Source: Prevotella sp. P2-180 (GTDB taxonomy: Bacteria; Bacteroidota; Bacteroidia; Bacteroidales; Bacteroidaceae). From it: a DNA stretch of 64,000 bases. Position numbers and translations under genes: made by a program. Within the stretch, counting starts at the first letter, position 1, and each line of letters begins with the position of its first letter. The notes below the pieces were generated by a model. It had not been told where the DNA came from and did no database searches. It was given only the letters and a program-made list of their open reading frames with translations. The stretch lies in contig NZ_NPJI01000091.1 of NCBI RefSeq assembly GCF_002251435.1, positions 22,204 to 86,203 of the forward strand. The letters run 5' to 3'. Below, piece by piece: positions 8,642 through 17,693 of this stretch.

Positions 8642-11035
8642 ATGAAAAAAATATTCACCATAATATTCAGTCTCGCCGTCAGTATCGCAGCCACCGCCCA
8701 GACAGCCGCAGAGATAGAAATCTGCCAACAAGCTGAAACAGCCTACCGAATAGGCCGTTTCGACGAAGCCGTGAGCCTGCTCAAAGACAATATGTCTCGC
8801 CTTACCTCGCGCACACGAAGCACAGCCTACCATCTCCTCTCGCTCTGTTATATGGAAAAAGACAACAGCGACGAGGCCACCCGCTATGCCTCACTTCTGC
8901 TGAAGGAAAACCCATACTTCACCCCGACCCTTTCCGACCCCTTGCGTTTCGTCGACCTCATCGAAAGCATGAAGCGCGGCAAGTCGGCCACCATTACCAC
9001 CGCCTCGCAGCAGGCAGAGAGCATCGACGAGTCTCCGGTACCTGTGACACTTATCACCGAAGACATGATAAAGGCATCGGGGGCTAAGAACCTTCGCGAC
9101 CTGTTGATGACCTTTGTTCCAGGCATTACACCACTGGAAGGAGAAGAGTGTAATTTGTCAATGAGAGGCATTTATTCTTCATCTCAAGAAAATATCCTAA
9201 TCATGCGTGATGGCCACAGACTTAATAGCTATGCCACCAACTCAATAGCTCCTGACTACCGCATAGCATTGAACAATATCAAGCAGATAGAGGTTCTCCG
9301 CGGCCCCGCATCCTCACTTTATGGAAACGTAGCCTTAACTTCAGTAGTAAACATTATTACAAAGTCAGGTTCCGACGTAAATGGTCTAAGAGCCACATAC
9401 GGTATGGGTGATAACAACACATACAAAGGAGAAATCCTCTTTGGTAAAGGATTCATAGACTCAGAAATACTTATTTGGGGAAGCCTTTATGCCTCTGATG
9501 GCTATAAATATAATATATCGCCCGATGACGAAGATTTTTATGGTCTTATAAAAAAAGACGGAACAATGTATGTTGACGGATACAACAATAAACCCGCCTT
9601 TGATTTTGGTATGAAATACCGTTGGAAAGACTTGACTTTGACACTAAGCCATCAACATAGTAAGAGAGTACAGTCATATAACTCTCTCTATTTCTATTCT
9701 TTGTGTGACTATGACAAATATTCTAAAATTAACGGAACAAAACCAGGACGAAGTGTCACTACAACTAATGCGATAGCAGATTATACCATTTCATTAAACG
9801 ACAACACTTCGCTTTCTGCTTCATTGTCATACAATTTTGAGAAGACAGATATATATAATGTATTAGGTGACTCTTTGCCTTATCCTTATTCAAATATAGG
9901 CCTTGTACTACATCCTACCAATCCATATATAAAAGATTCTCTGATAATTAGTAGAGGAGCATTTTGTGTGCAAGGTTGGGATAATGTGAATGTCGAAGGA
10001 GAAATTCAATTGGCGAATAGTTACAAACTTGGTAAAGCCAAAGGCACAATTCTTGTGGGGGCTCAGATGGGCTATTTTAATAGTCATTACAATTATTTCT
10101 CTATTGGAGCTAACTATGATGGCGTAATAATGACTGCTATTAATGATGAAAATTCCGTATATAAGAACGGAAAAGAGAATTCTTTTTCAGTATATGGTCA
10201 AATAAAGCATTACTTTTCCCCAAAAGTGATTTTGAATGGAGGATTGCGTTATGACCACAAGAAACGTTATGATGACAGAGAGATGAATGTTATTTCACCT
10301 CGAATGGCATTAATATATATACCGAATGAGAAGTGGAACACCAAATTGTCTTATGCTCATTCTTATGTAGATGCATCATTCTTCTATCGTGCTTCCAGCA
10401 CGCTTTACCTTGGAAACACTGATTTGAATCCACAACATATGGATAGCTATCAGTTGTCGTCAACTATAAGAATAACGCCAAACCTAATATATAATGGTAA
10501 TATTTTTTATAATCATTCATCTGATATTATGGCCACAAATATTGGCTCACAACGAGAATCCGGAATATTAGATATGGTTGGTCTTGAGAGTATTATTTCG
10601 TATAAGGATAAAAATTATTTTGCAAATGCTTCTGTATTGTTCCAAAAGAAAGCAAAAGCAAGAAACTACTCTTCTACAGGCAGTCATATCAGCGCAATAC
10701 CTGATTTTGTTTGTCATATTTCGAGTGAAAAAGAAATTGATAAACTTGTAAAAGGATTATGGTTTGGACTAAATCTCTCTTACTCTACAAAACAAGTAGG
10801 GCAGATGTCAGGTAGTTTCTTATTTAAAAATGGAGAATCGTTAGCAAATATGCCATACGAGATACCTTCTTCTTGTTTATTAGACTTAGGATTAAGATAT
10901 AATGAAGTTTGGGGAGAACTAAGCTTTAGATGTTACAATATTCTAAATCATACTTACAGATTGGGAGGTCACCGTGCACCTATACTCCAGCAAGGTAGAA
11001 ATTTCTTGGCAACACTATCAATTAATTTACACTAA
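8642..11035 (+). CDS. TonB-dependent outer membrane receptor with N-terminal TPR-like domain
   Basis: The 797-residue protein begins with a signal peptide (about 1-20). A TPR-like helical region (about 25-110, AETAYRIGRFDEAVSLL) follows, then a plug domain (about 130-245, with VEVLRG-type motif IEVLRGPASSLYGN) and a 22-strand-type barrel. It starts three bases after the kinase stop, and its own stop TAA (11033-11035) overlaps the NRPS ATG by one base, indicating translational coupling. The ligand is unknown; a product of the coupled NRPS is the natural guess. From about position 9140 onward the DNA becomes visibly richer in A and T than the first 500 bases of the gene, so the barrel may have a different origin from the N-terminal part. 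Confidence 0.9.
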   Translation: MKKIFTIIFSLAVSIAATAQTAAEIEICQQAETAYRIGRFDEAVSLLKDNMSRLTSRTRSTAYHLLSLCYMEKDNSDEATRYASLLLKENPYFTPTLSDPLRFVDLIESMKRGKSATITTASQQAESIDESPVPVTLITEDMIKASGAKNLRDLLMTFVPGITPLEGEECNLSMRGIYSSSQENILIMRDGHRLNSYATNSIAPDYRIALNNIKQIEVLRGPASSLYGNVALTSVVNIITKSGSDVNGLRATYGMGDNNTYKGEILFGKGFIDSEILIWGSLYASDGYKYNISPDDEDFYGLIKKDGTMYVDGYNNKPAFDFGMKYRWKDLTLTLSHQHSKRVQSYNSLYFYSLCDYDKYSKINGTKPGRSVTTTNAIADYTISLNDNTSLSASLSYNFEKTDIYNVLGDSLPYPYSNIGLVLHPTNPYIKDSLIISRGAFCVQGWDNVNVEGEIQLANSYKLGKAKGTILVGAQMGYFNSHYNYFSIGANYDGVIMTAINDENSVYKNGKENSFSVYGQIKHYFSPKVILNGGLRYDHKKRYDDREMNVISPRMALIYIPNEKWNTKLSYAHSYVDASFFYRASSTLYLGNTDLNPQHMDSYQLSSTIRITPNLIYNGNIFYNHSSDIMATNIGSQRESGILDMVGLESIISYKDKNYFANASVLFQKKAKARNYSSTGSHISAIPDFVCHISSEKEIDKLVKGLWFGLNLSYSTKQVGQMSGSFLFKNGESLANMPYEIPSSCLLDLGLRYNEVWGELSFRCYNILNHTYRLGGHRAPILQQGRNFLATLSINLH

Positions 11036-14000
11036 TGAATATGGAAAATACTTATTATCCTCTCTCTGAAACCCAATTAGGGTTCTATTATACATGGTTG
11101 AAAAAAACCGATACAACGGAATACAATGTTCCTTATATATATCATTTGTCAAAAGACATTGATGCGGATAGATTGGAAGAAGCACTGAAGAAGACGTTCT
11201 CCCTATTCCCTATTTATTCATCGCATATAATTGTTGACGATGGAAAAGTGTGCATTTTTCCAGACCCAGAGAGAAAGATTACAATTGAACGTATTACTGC
11301 GACAGATGACGGGTTAGCTCATGTGGTAAGAGAATTTGTCCGACCGTTTGACATTTATAACGAGCCATTGGTACATGTGGCCATTGTAGAGACAGAATCA
11401 ACTTTGATTATGCTGCTTGACAATTTTCATGCAGTGTCAGACGGCAATACTCTACTTATGTTCCACTGGGTTCTTAGAGATATCTATGCAGGGATAGAAG
11501 TAAAACCTGAGGATACAACATATTTTGATTATATATTATCTGAGAAAGAATCGTTTGCTACAGATGCATATCAAAAATCAAAAGACCATTACAAGGATAT
11601 GTTCTCTGGAGTCACAATGACAAAGACACGTCTTCAGCTTGCAGGCGAATATGGCAGTCTCAAGTCGGTGTCAGAATTTATTTCTGCAGATATAGTCAAT
11701 GACTTTTGCAAGGCTAATTCTGTCACGCCCAATCTGCTTATGATGGCAGCATATTCCTATACACTATCCATTTTTTCAAGGGAGAAGAAAGTCGCTTTTT
11801 ATACGGTCAACCATGGTCGTACCGAGCGAAGGTTCAGAAAGAGTATGGGACCGTTCATCAAGTCTGCTCCAGTGTGTGTGGAAATACGAAACGACGAAAC
11901 GATACTCGACTTCATTTCTTCCATGAAACGAGAAATGATGGGAACAATTCGTCATGGCATTTATCCATTCAGCCATTTCTGTCAGGATTTGGGTATGCAC
12001 CCCGAGACTTCTTTTGTTTACCAGTCTGGCTTGGAAGAGAAATTGGAACTTGATGGTCACAATTTCATAATTGAAGCATTGCCATTGGGTAAGGTGTCTT
12101 CGAATATGAACATGGTTGTGTTTGAAAATCGAGGGGAATTTGATCTACGCTTGTGTTACAACGACGCTAAGCATACGCAATTTGAGATGCAGCAGTTTGT
12201 GCATTGCATGTGTAACGTTGTGAACTTTATGATAAGCGATTCTGAAAAGTGTATTGTAAATATTAATGTTGTCTCAGATGCAGAAAAAAACATAATGTTG
12301 GAACTGTCAAAAGGAGAGAAACGAAAGACAGAATTTTCTACATTTCTGAGAATGTTTTATAAATGCGTTGAACAATATCCAAATAATATTGCAGTAGTTG
12401 ATGAGTTTGGCTCCATTACTTATAAGGAGCTGGATTATCAATCAAATATTCTCGCTTCGAGACTTATCAGAAGAGGTGTAAAAAAAGGTGACTTCGTAGC
12501 CATTAATCTCAATAGGACAAAGGAATGGGTCATTGGTATTATTTCAATTTTTAAGGCTGGTGCTGCATATTTGCCGTTAGCAAATGATTTTCCAAAAGAA
12601 CGTCTTGATTACATTATTGATGACAGTAAAGCAAAATTTGTAATAGATGAAAAATACTTTTTAGAAAACAAGAATATTTATTCCGATATTTTACCAATGG
12701 TAGATAAAGAAGATAATGCGTATATGATATATACTTCTGGTTCTACGGGGCAACCCAAAGGCGTTGTAGTCCAGCACAAGGCACTGTCTTCGTTCTGTTC
12801 TTCTTGTATTGATATTTTTGAATTACAGGAAACAAGCAGTTTCATTTGTCATTTTAGTTTCGGTTTTGACGCTTCTTTATTTGCAATTTGCCCAATTTTG
12901 TGTTGCGGTGGAACACTCCATATATTAAATAAAGATATTCTGTTGGAGCCTGCACTTGTTTCACAATATATTGAAAGTCATCATATAACTCATGCAAGTT
13001 TCACTACAAGATTTGGTGTTGAATTACTTGAACATTATGAATTACCTCTTAAATTAGTAGCATTAGGAGGTGAACGATTAGATGTTATACCGAATTCAAA
13101 AGTCAAGCTATTCAATGTATACGGACCTACAGAATTTACTATTATCTCAACATATGCTGAAGTTGAAAATATAGATAATTATTCAGCCATCCCTATTGGT
13201 CGCCCTATGCCGAATTCTTGTGCTTATGTCCTTGACGATAACCTCCATCTTCTTCCAAAGGAATGTGTCGGAGAGTTGTATCTAGCCGGGCCACAGATAG
13301 CCAAGGGATATTGGAATAGGCCAGAACTAACCTCTGAACGCTTCATAAATAATCCATTTGCATCATCAGATGATTATGATGTAATGTATAAGACCGGTGA
13401 CCTTGTATGGTGGAATGAAGATGGTGAACTTGTTTATACAGACAGGGTTGACAGGCAAGTCAAACTAAGTGGATTCAGAATAGAAATAGGAGAAATTGAA
13501 GCTTGTTTGTCACAATGTGAAGGTGTTACACAAGCAGTAGTTGACCTGAAAGAGGTAAACGGACGTAAAACTATTTGCGCCTACTATACTGCATCAAATA
13601 AACTTGATAGTGGTATGATAAAGGAATTGTTAGCCCAAAAACTTCCCGACTATATGGTGCCATCGTTTATTATTTATATGGAGGAATTCCCATACAATCA
13701 TAGTTGCAAGGTGGACATGAAAAGGCTTCCACTTCCTGAAACAGTGATAGACAGCCATTATGTTGCAGCAGAGACAGTAGACGAAAAGGTGGTCACGGCT
13801 ATAGTTGAAAAGGTATTGCAGCTAAAGAATATCGGAGTCACATATAACCTCATGAATCTTGGACTTACATCAATGCAAGCTATGAAAATTGCCGTTGAGG
13901 CAGAGTTTATGGGGGTTAATGTCTCTGTTTCATCAATTTTCGAGAATCCAACTATAAGAGGTTTTCTTTCCACACCTCAGCGCCTTTACTTCTGGGCCAA

Positions 14001-14676
14001 CGATTATGACCCGGCAAAGCCTGTTTTGGTACTATTCTGTGGATATATGTATTGCCATCCTTTCTACGACGAGTTTATAAAGAAGTTCAGCGACAGGTAT
14101 TCTGTCTTCGTGATGGAAGGATTTGTGGAGTATTTCCTTTGGAAACGAAAGGTTGATTTTGAAGTACTTATTGATTTCTATGAACAGATTACGCGAACTG
14201 TACTTGAAGGTGTCAATGTACATGCTGTTACAGGACATTGTATGGGTGCAGAGATTGCTATGCATTACGCCCAGCGTCTTATCGACAAGGGCATTTCACG
14301 GCCCAGACTGCTTATGGTGGAAGGTGCTGTTGACAGGCCAACACAGGAAGTCACAGAGATGGACAAAACCAATCTTGAGGCAGAACATAAGCGCATAAAG
14401 AATCATATTATTAATTCCAGACCACATATCAAATTCACTGGTGACATGATTCTTTGTATGGCCTCTAAGATTACTCGCAAGCTGGAATACAACGGGCCGG
14501 ATATTACAGACGAAGAATTGTTTACTAAAGAATACAATGAATATTTCGGAAACAGGAAAAAGTGGCGTGAGTTATATCCGGATGCACCGTATTTTGAGGT
14601 GGATGCTGACCACTGGACAATATTCTCCGGAGATGCCCTCAATGCAATAAGTGATATTGTTGACAAATTCAGATAA
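11035..14676 (+). CDS. Single-module NRPS (condensation-adenylation-PCP-thioesterase)
   Basis: The 1213-residue enzyme has a condensation domain (about 1-420; FHAVSDG with His132 and Asp136) and an adenylation domain (about 440-905; TSGSTGQPKG near 567, NVYGPTEF, YKTGDL, DRQVKLSGFR). A carrier domain carries the pantetheine Ser946 in LGLTSMQ. The alpha/beta-hydrolase thioesterase has its nucleophile in GHCMG at Cys1069, with Asp1100 and His1193 completing a triad. Cys instead of the usual Ser is a notable variant. A hand reading of the specificity positions gives roughly D-A-F-S-V-L-V-I-I, which I cannot assign to an amino acid. With one module it may join an acyl or aminoacyl donor to one amino acid. 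No phosphopantetheinyl transferase or second module is visible here. Confidence 0.93.
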   Translation: MNMENTYYPLSETQLGFYYTWLKKTDTTEYNVPYIYHLSKDIDADRLEEALKKTFSLFPIYSSHIIVDDGKVCIFPDPERKITIERITATDDGLAHVVREFVRPFDIYNEPLVHVAIVETESTLIMLLDNFHAVSDGNTLLMFHWVLRDIYAGIEVKPEDTTYFDYILSEKESFATDAYQKSKDHYKDMFSGVTMTKTRLQLAGEYGSLKSVSEFISADIVNDFCKANSVTPNLLMMAAYSYTLSIFSREKKVAFYTVNHGRTERRFRKSMGPFIKSAPVCVEIRNDETILDFISSMKREMMGTIRHGIYPFSHFCQDLGMHPETSFVYQSGLEEKLELDGHNFIIEALPLGKVSSNMNMVVFENRGEFDLRLCYNDAKHTQFEMQQFVHCMCNVVNFMISDSEKCIVNINVVSDAEKNIMLELSKGEKRKTEFSTFLRMFYKCVEQYPNNIAVVDEFGSITYKELDYQSNILASRLIRRGVKKGDFVAINLNRTKEWVIGIISIFKAGAAYLPLANDFPKERLDYIIDDSKAKFVIDEKYFLENKNIYSDILPMVDKEDNAYMIYTSGSTGQPKGVVVQHKALSSFCSSCIDIFELQETSSFICHFSFGFDASLFAICPILCCGGTLHILNKDILLEPALVSQYIESHHITHASFTTRFGVELLEHYELPLKLVALGGERLDVIPNSKVKLFNVYGPTEFTIISTYAEVENIDNYSAIPIGRPMPNSCAYVLDDNLHLLPKECVGELYLAGPQIAKGYWNRPELTSERFINNPFASSDDYDVMYKTGDLVWWNEDGELVYTDRVDRQVKLSGFRIEIGEIEACLSQCEGVTQAVVDLKEVNGRKTICAYYTASNKLDSGMIKELLAQKLPDYMVPSFIIYMEEFPYNHSCKVDMKRLPLPETVIDSHYVAAETVDEKVVTAIVEKVLQLKNIGVTYNLMNLGLTSMQAMKIAVEAEFMGVNVSVSSIFENPTIRGFLSTPQRLYFWANDYDPAKPVLVLFCGYMYCHPFYDEFIKKFSDRYSVFVMEGFVEYFLWKRKVDFEVLIDFYEQITRTVLEGVNVHAVTGHCMGAEIAMHYAQRLIDKGISRPRLLMVEGAVDRPTQEVTEMDKTNLEAEHKRIKNHIINSRPHIKFTGDMILCMASKITRKLEYNGPDITDEELFTKEYNEYFGNRKKWRELYPDAPYFEVDADHWTIFSGDALNAISDIVDKFR

Positions 14677-14695
14677 ACAAATAATAAGGAAATAG

Positions 14696-14965
14696 ATGTT
14701 TGACCATATTTCTCAGTTCACCACCTGGCCGATACTAACAGGTATAGTCATCGGCTACATTGCCAACCGTATCATGAGCGGGGAGGGCAAAGGATGTTGC
14801 ATGAACCTCTTCATCGGCGTAGTAGGCAGCTATGTCGGAGCGTTTATCGGCTCGCTTTTTAATGTCAATCTCGCAGGAGCAGGATACTTTAAGAATCTTG
14901 TGTTCTGTGTCATAGGCTCTGTAACCGTCCTTTGGCTTTGGGACAAACTTTCTGGCAAGAAGTAA
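14696..14965 (+). CDS. GlsB/YeaQ/YmgE-family small membrane protein
   Basis: This 89-residue protein has three predicted membrane helices and the glycine-rich pattern of the GlsB/YeaQ/YmgE (transglycosylase-associated) family, for example GIVIGYIANRI and GVVGSYVGAFIG. These proteins are widespread and usually stress-linked, but their molecular role is not established. It follows the NRPS gene by 19 bases in the same direction, so it may be co-transcribed. Its base composition resembles the host-like genes rather than the AT-rich NRPS. Confidence 0.85.
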   Translation: MFDHISQFTTWPILTGIVIGYIANRIMSGEGKGCCMNLFIGVVGSYVGAFIGSLFNVNLAGAGYFKNLVFCVIGSVTVLWLWDKLSGKK

Positions 14966-14988
14966 ACTCACTTTGACCTCGTAGGTTT

Positions 14989-17370
14989 TCAGTCTTGTCT
15001 TAATTCCTTAACATACACATCTCTTTTCGGAAACGGCATTTCAATGTTGTTGGTGTTCAAAGTGTCGTAAATACAGTTTCTGATATCGCCTTCCACATAA
15101 GCCTGTTTCAGTACGTCAACCCAGCAGAGCAGTTTGATGTTGATGCTGCTGTCGGCAAAGTCAAGGAACACGGCTTTTGCAGGCTTTTCAGGGTCTATGA
15201 GTGGATGGTGCATGTCGTTCACGGCCTGTTCCACTATCTGTCGCGCCTGTTCTATGTTTGTACCATAACCCACACCAAACACTATAGCCGATAGGGCATA
15301 GCCATGGTTGCGAGTGAGGTTCTTGTAGTTTTTCGTAAAGAGCTGGCTGTTCTGAAATGCAATCACCGACCCGTCGGTAGACTCGATTAGTGTGCTCACA
15401 TAGCTTATCGAAGTCACCTTTCCGCGTATTCCGTCGCATTCTATAAGGTCACCCACCTTTATGCGTCCAGTCATGAGCGATATGCCATAGTATATGTTTT
15501 CAAGTATGTCTTTCGATGCGAAACCAATACCTGTCGACAGACCTCCCGTCACTACCATGAGCCATGCAAAACTGATGCTGAATATCGACAGCACCACGAG
15601 TGTCCATGTACCCCACACCACTACCTGCAGTACGTTCTTCCCCATCATGTCGCGACTATCGGCAGTTGTAGGGTCGTTGCGCATAAACTGTTGGCGCATT
15701 ATCTCCCTCAGCGTGTTGCAGATGTATGAGAATATAAACCAAAGGCTCACTGCAACCGAAAGTCGTATGATGCTTATTTTCAGGTTGTCGAGATTAACAA
15801 AGTTGGTAGTGAAAATCTTCCAGCAAAGCACGCTGAGGTTAAACACGTCGGCAGCCCAGTAAATGGAAAGCATTGCAGAGGCCACACCCATAACGGGCAG
15901 AAGGGCTTGGTTACAGAAGTGGTAGAACCATGTGGAGGTAATAGGCTTGTTGTCCACCTTCTTTTTCTTCCCGATAATCTTCAACCAGCGGTTTGCGCTC
16001 GCAATGGTCAGAATACAAGTGAGCTGCATAATCCACCAAATTATCACCTGTACGCTCATAAGTGTATATCCTGCCCACGACGACACTACTGAGAACAAAA
16101 ACACCGTAAGCGAGCAGTAGGAATAAAACATGTCTACGCGCGGCACCTTGCTGTGGTGTCGCTTTATCATCCCCCATTGCCATAGGGTACTAAACAAGAG
16201 TACTGGCGGGAATATGAGATTCACCAGTTCGTTAGGTATGAGAATGATACGAAATGTAATCACTATAAAGCCTACGGTAATGAGCGGAGCATAGATGCGG
16301 AAGGCGCTTTTCATGTGCTCATGTGTGAGGCGAAGCAATAGCGAGAAAAGCACAATACCCAATAGCCAAGCATATTCTACAAGCAGGTCGCTGGCCATAA
16401 TTAAGAAGTTCTGGCTCGTCGTTGCCCTTATCAGGCCCAATATCAAGGCAAAGGTAAAGGTGGTGGAGGCCATGGTGAAGTAGAACGGGCGTTTCAGGAA
16501 TTCCTTCTCCCTGATACGCCGGGGCAGAAGTTTTTTTATCACTAGTATGTTGAGCAGTGAGGCTACAATGCCATAGAAAAAGATGATGACAAAAAGCCCG
16601 AGGATAAATTTGCTGTCCCACTGCGAGTTGGAGAGCGGTCTTGCCTTATATTTCTCCTCCACTGACTGCCGCATCTGTGTTATCACAAACCGCAGTCGCT
16701 TCAATACAGTAAAATAGTCGTCGCTTCCATTCTTGAATATGTCAGTCTGTATGTCGTTATATCGCAAGTTTGCATAGTCGTTTATCTCCTTCAGGTGGGC
16801 TGCAGTCTTGTTATACATTTCAATGAAGTCGCTGGTGTTGCGGTAGTTTTGTTTAAGGTTGTTGAGTATGGCCTTTGACAACCGGAGACACTCGTTTCGG
16901 TCTGCGAGAGCCTTTCTCCCAAGCATGGCATCAGGTATTTCCGAAAGGCTCTTCGAGAGACTGTCATATCGGGCTATGTCGAGTTTGGTGCGGTTGAGAA
17001 AGCTGACAAATGGGATCCTCACCCTCGTAAAGTCATGATATTGTTTTGTAGCTTCGTGGCAGGCATAAGTCAGGTCAAACACATAGTCTTGTTTTTGCGA
17101 GTAGAGCATGAGCGCATTTTGGTTGCTCATACGCCACACCTCCATTATCCTGTTGTGCATATCCTGGCTTCTTGCTTTTTGTCTTGCCGTGCGAGTAGAT
17201 ATTTCCTCATACTGAGTTGTCAGCTCGTTTTTCAGTATGGCGAGCGTCTTGTCGAGGTTTTCTTCTTTTAGCACTGCGTTTGCCTGCAGTGAGAATACCA
17301 TCGCCATAATCATCATGGCGATGGCTCTAATATTCATTGTTTTGCTTGTTTTCATATCTTCAATATTCAT
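14989..17370 (-). CDS. MscS-type mechanosensitive channel with long N-terminal region
   Basis: The 793-residue protein starts with a signal-like sequence ending in SLQANA, then a periplasmic helical region (about 40-255). About eleven membrane helices follow, then the MscS pore and beta domain (about 590-700: TGGLSTGIGFASKDILENI, IKVGDLIECDGIRGKV) and a cytoplasmic alpha/beta domain. This layout matches large MscK-like channels that release solutes on hypo-osmotic shock. Start ATG 17370 is 23 bases from a -7 box; ATG 17355 and ATG 17337 are alternatives. It ends 23 bases from the convergent small membrane gene. Confidence 0.9.
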   Translation of the reverse strand: MNIEDMKTSKTMNIRAIAMMIMAMVFSLQANAVLKEENLDKTLAILKNELTTQYEEISTRTARQKARSQDMHNRIMEVWRMSNQNALMLYSQKQDYVFDLTYACHEATKQYHDFTRVRIPFVSFLNRTKLDIARYDSLSKSLSEIPDAMLGRKALADRNECLRLSKAILNNLKQNYRNTSDFIEMYNKTAAHLKEINDYANLRYNDIQTDIFKNGSDDYFTVLKRLRFVITQMRQSVEEKYKARPLSNSQWDSKFILGLFVIIFFYGIVASLLNILVIKKLLPRRIREKEFLKRPFYFTMASTTFTFALILGLIRATTSQNFLIMASDLLVEYAWLLGIVLFSLLLRLTHEHMKSAFRIYAPLITVGFIVITFRIILIPNELVNLIFPPVLLFSTLWQWGMIKRHHSKVPRVDMFYSYCSLTVFLFSVVSSWAGYTLMSVQVIIWWIMQLTCILTIASANRWLKIIGKKKKVDNKPITSTWFYHFCNQALLPVMGVASAMLSIYWAADVFNLSVLCWKIFTTNFVNLDNLKISIIRLSVAVSLWFIFSYICNTLREIMRQQFMRNDPTTADSRDMMGKNVLQVVVWGTWTLVVLSIFSISFAWLMVVTGGLSTGIGFASKDILENIYYGISLMTGRIKVGDLIECDGIRGKVTSISYVSTLIESTDGSVIAFQNSQLFTKNYKNLTRNHGYALSAIVFGVGYGTNIEQARQIVEQAVNDMHHPLIDPEKPAKAVFLDFADSSINIKLLCWVDVLKQAYVEGDIRNCIYDTLNTNNIEMPFPKRDVYVKELRQD

Positions 17371-17392
17371 GTGTATATCTCTATTTTGGGTG

Positions 17393-17400
17393 CAAAGTTA
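17393..17400 (-). promoter_or_regulatory. -7 box (TAACTTTG) of the mechanosensitive channel gene
   Basis: Read on the minus strand, 17400 to 17393 is TAACTTTG, matching TAnnTTTG, and lies 23 bases before the channel start. A GTTG at 17421-17424 is a weak -33 candidate with 20 bases of spacing. Confidence 0.65.
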
Positions 17401-17472
17401 CGATGTTTCTTTGAATCTGACAACACATTTCAGTTTTTTTAAGCAGAATAATAGTTAGACTCATACATAAGG

Positions 17473-17529
17473 TTAATAACCCTACGTCTGAAAGATTAAT
17501 AACCCTACGTCTAAAAGGTTATTAATCTT
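17473..17529. repeat. Tandem 17-base repeat overlapping a 13-bp inverted repeat
   Basis: TTAATAACCCTACGTCT occurs twice, at 17473-17489 and 17496-17512 (period 23). The second copy overlaps a perfect inverted repeat: AAGATTAATAACC (17492-17504) with GGTTATTAATCTT (17517-17529). It lies between the divergent channel and kinase promoters. The rest of this 323-base intergenic stretch (17371-17693) holds only those promoters. It could be an operator or RNA hairpin; there is no T-tract. Confidence 0.7.
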
Positions 17530-17621
17530 ATTGGCAATGAGGGTAATATATACAGACCATGCCGCAATAAGTGGTAGTCACTCGAAATGTCTGATAAACC
17601 ATAACTTATTCTTACTATTAT

Positions 17622-17652
17622 TTTGTCATTATGATTTTTTTTCTTAACTTTG
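17622..17652 (+). promoter_or_regulatory. Promoter (TTTG / TAACTTTG) of the sugar kinase gene
   Basis: TTTG at 17622-17625 and TAACTTTG at 17645-17652 are 19 bases apart, a full match to the Bacteroidetes pattern, 41 bases before the start codon. Confidence 0.82.
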
Positions 17653-17693
17653 CAGCTAAATAATGAAACAATAACATAACAAGAAAAAAACAG

